A stretch of DNA of 35,990 bases from Chloroflexota bacterium (GTDB lineage: Bacteria > Chloroflexota > Limnocylindria > Limnocylindrales > CSP1-4), in assembly GCA_021788175.1 (NCBI GenBank), contig JAJYKX010000004.1, positions 1 through 35,990 of the forward strand. Reading direction: 5' to 3'. Numbering within the stretch: position 1 is the stretch's first letter; each line of letters begins with the position of its first letter. The position numbers were made by a program, and so were the translations under genes. The notes under the pieces were generated by a model, which ran no database searches, was not told the origin of the DNA, and saw only the letters and a list, made by a program, of their open reading frames with translations. Shown piece after piece: positions 25,856 through 34,008 of this stretch.

Positions 25856-27712
25856 TCACCCCGCGGACAGCGTCTCGTGAACCCTGTCGGCGAGCCCGGC
25901 GCCGATCCCGGGGACGGCGGCGATCTCCTCCACGGATGCCTCCCGGATCCGTCGCACGGAGCCGAACGCCCGCAGCAGCGCGCGACGGCGCCTGGGACCG
26001 AGACCCGGCACCTCGTCGAAGGCGGAACGCGTCTGGCGCTTTCCCCGCAGGTTCCGGTGGTAGGTGATGGCGAAGCGGTGCGCCTCGTCCCGGAGACGCT
26101 GCACCAGGTGCAGGGCGGGCGAGGTGCCGGGCAGCACGATCGGATCGCGGGCCCCCGGCAGGAAGAGCTCCTCGCGCTGCTTGGCGATCCCGGCCAGTGG
26201 CAGGTCATGCAGCCCGAGCTCGTCGAGCACCTCCTTGGCCGCCGAGACCTGGCCCTTGCCGCCGTCGATCAGCACCAGGTCGGGCATGCGCCAGCGCAGC
26301 CCGGCGTCCTCCGCGCGCTCCTCCGCCTCCAGCGCGGCCCGCCGGAAGCGGCGCCGCAGCACCTCGCGGTGGCTCGCGAAGTCGTCGGTCCCTTCCACCG
26401 TCCGGATCCGGAAGCGGCGGTACTGGTCCGTGGCGGGCTTCCCGTCGACGAAGACGACCATGCTCCCCACGGTGTCGCTGCCCTGGATCGTGCTGATGTC
26501 GTAGCACTCCACCCGCACCGGCACCGCCGGCAGCCCGAGCGCCTCCGCCAGTTCCTCGAGCGCGGCGAGCAGCGCCCCGTGGTCGGCAAGCCGGCGGGCG
26601 CGCTCGCGGGCCAGCGCCTCCTCCGCGTTGCGGGAGGCGAGGGCGACCAGCTCGCGCTTCTCCCCGCGCTGGGGCACCGTGAGCGTCACGCGGCTTCCCC
26701 GGCGCTCGGACAGGAACGCCGCCAGGTCGTCGGCGTCCGCCGGCCGGAGCGGCACGAGCACGGCCGGGGGGATGGAGGCCGCCGAGGCGTAGTACTGCTT
26801 GACGAACGCGGCCAGCACCTCGTCGTCGGGAACCTCGGACCGGCTGACCATGGTGAACACGTCGCGCCCCACCATCCGCCCGCCCCGCACCACGAAGAGC
26901 TGGATGGCCGCCTCCCCTGCCCCGCGGGCGATCCCCAGCACGTCCTGCTGCGTGCGCGCGTAGGCGGCCATCTTCTGGCTCTCGGTGGTCCGCTCCACCG
27001 CTCGCAGCTGATCGCGCAGCGCGGCGGCCCGCTCGTAGTCGAGCGCTTCCGAGGCGGACTCCATCTCGCGGCGCAGGTGGCGCGTCACCTGCTCCTGGCG
27101 CCCGTCGAGGAAGAGCATCACCTGGTCGATGTCGTGCCGGTAGGCCGTCCGGGAGACGGCCTCGATGCAGGGGCCCTGGCAGCGCTTGATGTCGTACAGG
27201 AGGCAGGGCCGGGCCAGCGCCCGCTCGCCGTCCCGGATCGGGATGGTGCAGGTACGGAACGGGAACAGCCGGCGGATCAGGTCCATCGCGCTGTCCACGC
27301 TCGTCACCGAGGCGTATGGCCCGAAGTAGCGGCTCCCGTCCTGGACCAGCCGCCGGGTGCGCTCGATGCGCGGGAAGTCGTCGGCCAGCGTCACCTTGAT
27401 GAAGGGGTAGCTCTTGTCATCCTTGAGGCGGGCGTTGTAGGTGGGCTGGTGGCGCTTGATCAGGTTCGCCTCGAGGAGCAGCGCCTCGCTGACGGTATCG
27501 GTGAGGGTCCACTCGACGGAGACCACCTGGTCCACCGAGAAGACGCCCCAGCTCCCGCCACGCGCGCCTCGACGCTGCCAGTAGCTGCGGACGCGATGGC
27601 GCAGGCTCTGGGCCTTCCCGACGTACAGCACGGTCCCGGACGCGTCCTTGAACAGGTACACGCCGGGATGGTCGGGAAGGCGCGCCAGCGTCGCCTCGAG
27701 CTCGGGGGTCAC
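25856..27712 (-). CDS. uvrC: Excinuclease ABC subunit UvrC
   Basis: GTG start; LARLPDHPGVYLFKDASGTVLYVGKAQSLRHRVRSYWQ...RYFGPYASVTSVDSAMDLIRRLFPFRTC...RPCLLYDIKRCQGPCI...VECYDISTIQGSDTVGSMVVFVDGKPATDQYRRFRIRTVEGTDDFASHREVLRRRF...LVLIDGGKGQVSAAKEVLDELGL...C-terminal HhH. Confidence 0.98.
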   Translation of the reverse strand: MTPELEATLARLPDHPGVYLFKDASGTVLYVGKAQSLRHRVRSYWQRRGARGGSWGVFSVDQVVSVEWTLTDTVSEALLLEANLIKRHQPTYNARLKDDKSYPFIKVTLADDFPRIERTRRLVQDGSRYFGPYASVTSVDSAMDLIRRLFPFRTCTIPIRDGERALARPCLLYDIKRCQGPCIEAVSRTAYRHDIDQVMLFLDGRQEQVTRHLRREMESASEALDYERAAALRDQLRAVERTTESQKMAAYARTQQDVLGIARGAGEAAIQLFVVRGGRMVGRDVFTMVSRSEVPDDEVLAAFVKQYYASAASIPPAVLVPLRPADADDLAAFLSERRGSRVTLTVPQRGEKRELVALASRNAEEALARERARRLADHGALLAALEELAEALGLPAVPVRVECYDISTIQGSDTVGSMVVFVDGKPATDQYRRFRIRTVEGTDDFASHREVLRRRFRRAALEAEERAEDAGLRWRMPDLVLIDGGKGQVSAAKEVLDELGLHDLPLAGIAKQREELFLPGARDPIVLPGTSPALHLVQRLRDEAHRFAITYHRNLRGKRQTRSAFDEVPGLGPRRRRALLRAFGSVRRIREASVEEIAAVPGIGAGLADRVHETLSAG

Positions 27713-27718
27713 GCGCTA

Positions 27719-27724
27719 ATGCTA
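27719..27724 (-). promoter_or_regulatory. Candidate -10 element for uvrC, consistent with a leaderless start
   Basis: Minus strand TAGCAT, 6 nt (TAGCGC), GTG; no Shine-Dalgarno. Confidence 0.3.
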
Positions 27725-27769
27725 GGGCATGGCACCGTGGGGCCCCCTCCCCTCGCCGCGGTCGGCCAC

Positions 27770-27890
27770 CCGTGCCCGTGCCTCCCGTGCGCGTGCTTGC
27801 CTGCGCGACACCCGTGCCCATGCGCGTGCCCGCCGGCGCGCGTGCCTTGCGGCGCGTGCTTGCCTGCGCGCGTGCCTGCCGGCGCGACAT
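27770..27890. repeat. Degenerate GC-rich repeat block rich in CGTGCC/GCGTGC words
   Basis: Contains the exact 19-nt direct repeat GCGCGTGCTTGCCTGCGCG at 27789-27807 and 27852-27870 (63-nt offset), plus gccggcgcg at 27832-27840 and 27878-27886. Confidence 0.7.
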
Positions 27891-27910
27891 CTGCAGGATT
27901 GCTGCACGAC

Positions 27911-27962
27911 CCCGGGGCGGCGTTGCCCCCGGGGCGGCGTTGCCCCCGGGGGCGGCGTTGCC
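27911..27962. repeat. Three-copy short tandem repeat
   Basis: CCCGGGGCGGCGTTGCC (27911-27927), the same (27928-27944), then CCCGGGGGCGGCGTTGCC (27945-27962). Confidence 0.92.
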
Positions 27963-28251
27963 CGATGCTCACCGGGTGAACGCCGGGCGAGCGCCGGGCA
28001 CGGCCCGGGGTGGTCGGCGGCACCGTGAGCGCTGACGTCGCGGTCGACGCGACGAGTCTTGCGCTCAGAATGGCGCCGCGATTCGAATCCCGAAGCCCGC
28101 CGGCCAGCCGCCCGTTCGGCGCTGCGGGCCGGGCCGCCTCGCGTTCACTGCACGAGCATTGGTCAGGACGAGGGCCCGGACGGGGTCAGGGCGGGCTCGG
28201 CGCGGACGTCACTGGCTCCGGAGCCGCGCGGGGCCGATGATCGACCGGTCA

Positions 28252-28280
28252 CCCGCTCCGCGGCAGCGCCGCGGAGCGGG
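28252..28280. repeat. Perfect 13-bp inverted repeat (stem-loop)
   Basis: CCCGCTCCGCGGC-AGC-GCCGCGGAGCGGG. Confidence 0.85.
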
Positions 28281-28350
28281 AGGCGGGTGGCCGGGCGCGA
28301 TCCGGGGGCCGCAGCGAGCCGGGCCGTAGGGCCCGACCGAGCGAAGGGCG

Positions 28351-28368
28351 GACCGGGCGCGCCCGGTC
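28351..28368 (-). terminator. 18-nt perfect palindrome immediately downstream of the aldehyde dehydrogenase stop
   Basis: GACCGGGCGCGCCCGGTC, 8 nt beyond the minus-strand stop at 28377; no T tract. Confidence 0.4.
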
Positions 28369-28376
28369 AGGACCCG

Positions 28377-29918
28377 TCATCCTCCCCTGCCGCGCCACAC
28401 GATGTCGTGCCAGGGCTTGCGGACCGCGCCGTCGATGTCCATGGCCACGTGCTTCACGATGGTGTACTCATCGAAGCTGTACTGGCTCATGTCCTTGCCG
28501 GTCCCGGATTGCCGGAACCCGCCGTGCGGCATCTCGGAGGTGATCGGGATGTGCTCGTTGACCCACACGGTGCCGAAGTGGAGGTCGCGGGCCATCCGAA
28601 GCGCCCGCTGCACGTTCGAGGTCCAGACCGAGGCCGCCAGCCCGTAGACCACGTCGTTCGACTTGACCACTGCGTCGGCCTCGTCCGCGAACGGCAGGAG
28701 CACGAGGACCGGCCCGAAGATCTCCCGCTGGGTGATCTCGGCATCCTGCGCGGCGCCCTCGACCACGGTCGGCAGGTAGTACGCGCCCTCTGCCAGGTCC
28801 TGGTCATCGGGCCGGGCGCCCCCGATGGCAACGCTGGCCCCGGCCGCCACGGCGCGCTCGACGAAGCCCGCCACGCGGTCGCGCTGCGCCCGGCTGATCA
28901 GCGGCCCGAGGTCGGTGGCCTCGTCGAACGGGGGACCCACCCGCACCGTGCGAACGCGCTCCATCAGCAGGTCGCGGAACCGCGCATAGGCCGGCTGCTC
29001 CACGTAGATCCGCGTGGCCGCCGTGCAGTCCTGGCCGACGTTGATGAAGCCCGCGGCCACCGCGCCGTTCGCCGCAGCCTCCAGGTCGGCGTCGGCGAAG
29101 ACGACGAACGGCGCCTTGCCGCCGAGCTCGAGGTGGACCCGCTTCAGCCCGGCCGCCGCGTGCTGCATGATGTCGACACCGGTCCGCGTGTCGCCCGTGA
29201 GCGACACCATGTCGACCTCCGGGTGCGCGACCAGCGCCGGCCCCACCAGCTCGCCGCGACCCGTGATCACGTTGAGCACCCCGTCCGGCAGGCCCGCCTC
29301 GGTGGCCAGCTGGGCCAGGCGCAGCGACGTGAGCGGCGTCAGCGACGCGGGCTTCAGCACGATGGTGTTGCCGGCGGCAATGGCGGGGAGGATCTTCCAC
29401 ACCGCCATCTGCAGGGGGTAGTTCCAGGGCGCCACCGAGCCGACCACCCCGATCGGCTCCCGGCGCAGCGCGCTGGTGATCCCCGGCATGTACTCGCCGG
29501 CCGCCTTCCCCTCCAGGTTGCGCGCCGCGCCCGCGAAGAAGCGCACGTTGTCGATGCTGCCCGCCAGGTCGAAGTCCCGGGCCATGCGCAGCGTCTTGCC
29601 GGTGTTGCGTGCCTCCAGCTCGGCCAGCTCGGCGCCGTGCGCCTCCATCAGGTCCGCGATCCGGAGCAGCACTGCGGCGCGCTCCGCGGGAAGCGCCCGC
29701 GACCACCCGCTGCCGGCAAAGGCGCGGCGGGCCGCCCGCACGGCACGATCGACGTCGTCGGGCGTGCCCTCCGGGACCCGCGCGATCGGCAGTGACGTGG
29801 CGGGATCCACGACCTCGATCCAGCGCCCGGAGCCGGCGACCGCCGCGGCGCCGTCGATCCACATCGTCATCTCGCTCACGGCCGACGTGCCGGTCGAGCC
29901 GGCAGGCGTCCCGGTCAT
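28377..29918 (-). CDS. Aldehyde dehydrogenase (betaine-/aminobutyraldehyde dehydrogenase-like)
   Basis: GVVGSVAPWNYPLQMAVWKILPAIAAGNTIVLKPASLTPLTSLRLAQLATEAGLPDGVLNVITG...VSLTGDTRTG...VHLELGGKAPFVVFADADLEAA...FINVGQDCTAATRIYVEQ...EIFGPVLVLLPFADEADAVVKSNDVVYGLAASVWT. SD GGAGGGAG upstream of ATG at 29918. Confidence 0.95.
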   Translation of the reverse strand: MTGTPAGSTGTSAVSEMTMWIDGAAAVAGSGRWIEVVDPATSLPIARVPEGTPDDVDRAVRAARRAFAGSGWSRALPAERAAVLLRIADLMEAHGAELAELEARNTGKTLRMARDFDLAGSIDNVRFFAGAARNLEGKAAGEYMPGITSALRREPIGVVGSVAPWNYPLQMAVWKILPAIAAGNTIVLKPASLTPLTSLRLAQLATEAGLPDGVLNVITGRGELVGPALVAHPEVDMVSLTGDTRTGVDIMQHAAAGLKRVHLELGGKAPFVVFADADLEAAANGAVAAGFINVGQDCTAATRIYVEQPAYARFRDLLMERVRTVRVGPPFDEATDLGPLISRAQRDRVAGFVERAVAAGASVAIGGARPDDQDLAEGAYYLPTVVEGAAQDAEITQREIFGPVLVLLPFADEADAVVKSNDVVYGLAASVWTSNVQRALRMARDLHFGTVWVNEHIPITSEMPHGGFRQSGTGKDMSQYSFDEYTIVKHVAMDIDGAVRKPWHDIVWRGRGG

Positions 29919-30047
29919 GGTCTCCCTCCTCGCACTCGACGCTGTGCGCCTTGTACCACGTCCGGGTCGCGGCGTCCGGCCCATCCGGGGCGCACCTCAT
30001 GGGGTTGGCGTGGCTGCCGTCTCCGCCGCCGCAGCCACCCGGTGACG

Positions 30048-30077
30048 ACGTGGCCCGGCATCGCTGCCGGGCCACGT
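30048..30077 (-). terminator. Strong stem-loop downstream of the 5'-nucleotidase gene
   Basis: Perfect 13-bp stem ACGTGGCCCGGCA-TCGC-TGCCGGGCCACGT, 38 nt past the minus-strand stop; no clear T tract. Confidence 0.5.
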
Positions 30078-30114
30078 GCCGCGTGTGTCGAGGGCGTCCT
30101 GCGCCCCCGGGGGA

Positions 30115-33100
30115 CTACTTGGGCTGGTTCTCGAAGACGAGCCGCCCCTCGATCGCCGGCGACACCGTCCCCTTCGCCGCGATGTAGTCGATGGCCGCAT
30201 CCCGGACGTAGTACTGGGTGTCGTGGACGATCTGGCTCAGCGGCCAGAGGCTCTTGCCGTTGCTGTCGCTGAAGTTGCACGCCCCGGCCGCCAGGTAGTT
30301 CACGGTCGAGACGTTGTAGTACGTCGTCGCGTCCTTGAAGTCGACGGCCTTGCCGTTGATCGTCAGCGAGACGACGTTGCTGCCGTCGGGCTTGGGCGGC
30401 ACGGTCTGGCCGGCCGCGGTCTTCTCGTCGTAGGTGATCTTGCCGACCGAGTTGGTGTCGATCATGCAGGTCGTGTAGTACGAGTAGCCGCCGTGCCCGT
30501 CGACGTACTTGTAGTAGTAGAAGTTGCGGTAGGCACGCTCCAGGACCGCCTTGAGCTGCGGGCCGTTCATCTTCAGCACGACCAGCGAGTTCTCGTAGGG
30601 CATCGCGGCGAACATGTCGGAGACCTTGAGGGTCACCGGGTTCTCCGCCGTCGCCCCGTCGGCGATCTTCTTGTTGGTCATCGCGCCGGACAGGTGGACG
30701 TCCACGTCCGTGATCCCGTTCTTCGCGAGCTCGAATACGGAGGCGTCGGCCTGCAGGTTCGCGCCGTTGGTCTCCTGGGTGAAGGCATCGAGCGTGTCGA
30801 TGGGCGCCGTCGTCTTGCCGACGACCTTGTCCTGGTACGAGGCAAGCGCCGCCACGTACGGATCGACGATCGCCTTGATCTGCGGATCGGCAGGCGTGTC
30901 CTTGGTGACGGCCAGGTACTGGCCGGACTCGGTCACCGTCTCGTACCCGCCGCCCGGGTGCGTCTTCATGGAGGAGATGTCGGCGAGCAGCTGCGTGGCG
31001 GCCGCCGGCTTGATCGTCCCGGCCGAGCGCTGGGCCGTGACGTAGGCAGTGAGCGCGGTAAGCTGCGCCGTCGCGGACGCGGTCTGCTTGTTCGCGAACG
31101 CCGACTTGATCGCGTTCAGCTTGGCCGTGAGCGCGGTGACCACGTCCTTGCTCGTGATCGTGCCGGCGCCGTACGCCATCGACACATCATCGGTCGTGCC
31201 GACGACGATCGGACGCATGCCCAGGATGACTTCGCCGAGATACTGGTTGTTGCGGTAGGCCTGCGTCACCTCGACCGGCTGACCCGTGGGTCCGGCGATG
31301 ATGGTGGGCAGGTACTTGTAGTCACCGAACGCCGTCACCGGGCTCGTGTGGCTGTGGCCGCCCATGATCGCCTCGAGACCTGAGACCTGGGCGGCCATCA
31401 CGGTGTCGACGTTGGTGTCCACGTCGACGCTCTTCGGGTCCGTCGTGAACCCGATGTGCGTGAGCGCGACCACGGCGTCGTCCTTCGGCGCGAGCCTGGT
31501 GGTCAGGTTCTGTGCGGCGGTCAGCGGGTTGCCGAACGTCAGCCCCTGGATGTTGCTCGGCAGTTCGTACGTCGGGACCAGATGGTTCGTGATCCCGACG
31601 ATGCCGACGGTGATCTTCTCGGGCCCCACGACCTTCGTGAGGAAGGGCTTGACGCCGCTCCCGCCGCGCGCCGCGGAGAGACCGTAGGCGCCGGAATCCT
31701 TGACGTTGGCGCCCAGGACGGCGAACTGCGCCTGCCCCATGACGCCCTTGAAGACGCTGCTCCCGAAGTTGAACTCGTGGTTGCCCAGGGTCATCGCGTT
31801 GTAGCCCAGGGCGTTCATGACCGCGATGATCGGGTCGGTCCGGAGCGAGTCGGGGAGCGGCGTGCCGTCGCTCGCCTTCCCCGTGTACGACGTCTTGAAG
31901 TAGTAGGACATCGCGTCGCCCTGGATCTGGTCACCGGCACTCAGCAGCAGCGTCCGCTGCGGGTTGTACGCGCGCTCCTGCTTGATCAGGGTGGCCAGCT
32001 GCTCGTAGGCGAGCAGGTTCCCGTGGGAGTCGTTGTTGTGCAGGATCGTGATCGGCACGATGCTGCCGCCCGCCGCGGTGCCGTCCTGCGTGATGCGTCC
32101 GTCGAGCTTGCCGTTGCCCGAGGGGCCCTTGTACGGGTGGGCCGCCGTGTAGGTCCTGGAGACGTACGAGTTGACCGCGTCGAGCATGTCGCCCCAGTAC
32201 GTCAGGTCCTTCATGTACTTGAAGCCGAGGAAGTTGTCGCCGCCGGCCGGGGCGAGGAATTCGTTCGTGCCGACCTTGTACGACTTCTTCAGGTCGAGCG
32301 GCACGCACTTGCCGGTCGTGCGGTTGACGACGCAGGCGTCATACGCGCCCCACGCATACGTGTGCATGGCCAGCGGCGTGGTCGTCGATTTCGGGTCGGG
32401 CTTCTGGTAGTCGTAGAACTTGTAGCGGATCCCCGAGACCTGGATCGCGCCCTTGGTGAGCTGCGCGCTCTGGTTCAGGACCTGGAGGATCTGCGCCCCG
32501 GTCATGGTCCCGACGACGGTCGCGTTGCCGAACGGCAGGATCGTGAACATCTGGCCGTAGGTGAGCAGCATGGGCGCGTGCGTCCAGGTGCCGCTCGTGC
32601 AGTCGGCCGCGTCGCTGCTCCAGGCCCAGCCGCCGGCGGCGGTCGAGTCGGCCTTCGCGCACCAGTCGGTCCGGATGCCGCCCGGGTTGTTGAAGAACAT
32701 GTCGACGTCGTTCGACTTCGTCGCGTCCGTGTTCAGCGCGTTGTAGATCGCGTCGTCGACGAAGTCGGCCATCATGCTGTCGCCGTTGTAGTTGCGCAGC
32801 AGGTCGACCTGCGCGTACCCGATCGGCTTGTTGATGAGCGCCTGGTAGTCGGCGTTGTTCGCCGCAGCGTCGATGACGGCCTTGACGTCGGGATCCTCGG
32901 CGCCGGTCGTGCTGACCGGGAGCGCCTGCCAGGAGATCGTGGCGGTGCCGCCGGCGTACGTGACGTCCGCGCGCCCGACCTGGCGCCCGTTGTAGTAGGC
33001 CTGCACGATCGTCGTGCCGCCCACGGTCACGGCACCCGGAGGCGTGAGCGCCAGCATGTTCGTGTGGCTGTGCCCGCCGACGATCAGCGCCACCGGGTCA

Positions 33101-33858
33101 CCGGCGTCGTTCAGCTTCTGCGCCAGCGTCTTGTCGCCGTAGACGGGGATGCCGTAGCCGTACCCGCCGTCGTTGAACCCGAGGTGGCTCAGCACGACGA
33201 TCATGTCGGCCTTGCCCTTCATCTCGGCGTAGTAGTGCTCGATCGACTCCGCCGGGTCCTTGAAGCAGAGGCCCGCCGTGGCCGAGGCGATCGTGATCGT
33301 GGGCGTCTCCTGCGTGGTGACGCCGATGAGCGCGACCTTGACGCCACCGACGGTCTCGACGACGTAGGGGGCCGCCGCGAAGTCGGGCTTGGTCCAGCCG
33401 GCGGTGGTGCAGCTGCCCGTGTCGTTCTTGACGATGTTCGCCGTCACGAAGGGGTAGGACGCCTGGCTGGTGCGCGCGGCGAGAACCGTCTGCCCCCAGT
33501 CGAACTCGTGGTTGCCGAAGGTGGCAACCTGCTCGCCCATCGCGTTGAAGGCGGCGATCGTCGGCTCGCCCTTCTGCAGGTTCGAGAGCAGGGAGCCCTG
33601 CATCTCGTCGCCGGCGTCGACGAGCAGGACGTTGTCCTTGCCGACGTCGTCACGGATCCCGTTGACGACCGCGGCCACGCGAGCGAGCCCCGGGTTGCTT
33701 CCCGATGACTGGAGCTGCCCGTGGAAGTCGTTGGTGTCCAGGATCGTGAACGTCGCCCCCGGACTCGCGACCGCCGGTGGCGCGGCAGGGATCAACCCGC
33801 CGACCAGCACGAGCGCGCCGACCAGGGCAAGTCGGCGCGGCCCCATGGACCGATGCAT
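30115..33858 (-). CDS. Secreted tandem bifunctional 5'-nucleotidase / 2',3'-cyclic phosphodiesterase-like protein (two metallophosphatase units)
   Basis: Start ATG at 33858 (SD GGGAGG) and signal peptide RRLALVGALVLVGGLIPAAPPAVASPG. Unit 1: ILDTNDFHGQLQ...LLVDAGDEMQGS...FGNHEFDWG...VVLSHLGFNDGG...IVGGHSHT. Unit 2: ILHNNDSHGNLLAYEQLATLI...LLLSAGDQIQGD...LGNHEFNFG...VVALTHIGF...IMGGHSHT. Each unit is followed by C-terminal 5'-nucleotidase-type sequence. Confidence 0.92.
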   Translation of the reverse strand: MHRSMGPRRLALVGALVLVGGLIPAAPPAVASPGATFTILDTNDFHGQLQSSGSNPGLARVAAVVNGIRDDVGKDNVLLVDAGDEMQGSLLSNLQKGEPTIAAFNAMGEQVATFGNHEFDWGQTVLAARTSQASYPFVTANIVKNDTGSCTTAGWTKPDFAAAPYVVETVGGVKVALIGVTTQETPTITIASATAGLCFKDPAESIEHYYAEMKGKADMIVVLSHLGFNDGGYGYGIPVYGDKTLAQKLNDAGDPVALIVGGHSHTNMLALTPPGAVTVGGTTIVQAYYNGRQVGRADVTYAGGTATISWQALPVSTTGAEDPDVKAVIDAAANNADYQALINKPIGYAQVDLLRNYNGDSMMADFVDDAIYNALNTDATKSNDVDMFFNNPGGIRTDWCAKADSTAAGGWAWSSDAADCTSGTWTHAPMLLTYGQMFTILPFGNATVVGTMTGAQILQVLNQSAQLTKGAIQVSGIRYKFYDYQKPDPKSTTTPLAMHTYAWGAYDACVVNRTTGKCVPLDLKKSYKVGTNEFLAPAGGDNFLGFKYMKDLTYWGDMLDAVNSYVSRTYTAAHPYKGPSGNGKLDGRITQDGTAAGGSIVPITILHNNDSHGNLLAYEQLATLIKQERAYNPQRTLLLSAGDQIQGDAMSYYFKTSYTGKASDGTPLPDSLRTDPIIAVMNALGYNAMTLGNHEFNFGSSVFKGVMGQAQFAVLGANVKDSGAYGLSAARGGSGVKPFLTKVVGPEKITVGIVGITNHLVPTYELPSNIQGLTFGNPLTAAQNLTTRLAPKDDAVVALTHIGFTTDPKSVDVDTNVDTVMAAQVSGLEAIMGGHSHTSPVTAFGDYKYLPTIIAGPTGQPVEVTQAYRNNQYLGEVILGMRPIVVGTTDDVSMAYGAGTITSKDVVTALTAKLNAIKSAFANKQTASATAQLTALTAYVTAQRSAGTIKPAAATQLLADISSMKTHPGGGYETVTESGQYLAVTKDTPADPQIKAIVDPYVAALASYQDKVVGKTTAPIDTLDAFTQETNGANLQADASVFELAKNGITDVDVHLSGAMTNKKIADGATAENPVTLKVSDMFAAMPYENSLVVLKMNGPQLKAVLERAYRNFYYYKYVDGHGGYSYYTTCMIDTNSVGKITYDEKTAAGQTVPPKPDGSNVVSLTINGKAVDFKDATTYYNVSTVNYLAAGACNFSDSNGKSLWPLSQIVHDTQYYVRDAAIDYIAAKGTVSPAIEGRLVFENQPK

Positions 33859-33979
33859 GCGCGCACCTCCCATGGCGGATGGGACGCCGACCCGCCACAT
33901 GTGCGCCCGGGGATGAACGGCCCACCGAGGCCGCCTGGGCACCCGGGCGCGGCCTCCTTCCCCCCTGCCCGGAAGGATA

Positions 33980-34008
33980 GTCGTATCCAATCCGTTCGGA
34001 TAGGCCAA
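33980..34008 (-). promoter_or_regulatory. Candidate promoter/operator of the 5'-nucleotidase gene
   Basis: Minus strand TTGGCC (34003-34008), 17-nt spacer, TACGAC (33980-33985). Overlapped by two short inverted repeats: GGATA-GTCG-TATCC (33975-33988) and ATCCG-TT-CGGAT (33990-34001). Confidence 0.3.

Noticed and set aside
28060-28110. tRNA-like fragment (GCTCAGAATGG ... GATTCGAATCCC)
   Set aside because: D-loop-like and T-loop-like words are present, but no acceptor stem, no anticodon arm, and the T stem does not pair; too weak to call a tRNA relic or att site.
33859-34008. 50-aa N-terminal extension of the 5'-nucleotidase ORF (MAYPNGLDTTILPGRGEGG...)
   Set aside because: The downstream ATG at 33858 has a good SD and is followed directly by a signal peptide; the extension would block export and overlaps the putative promoter.
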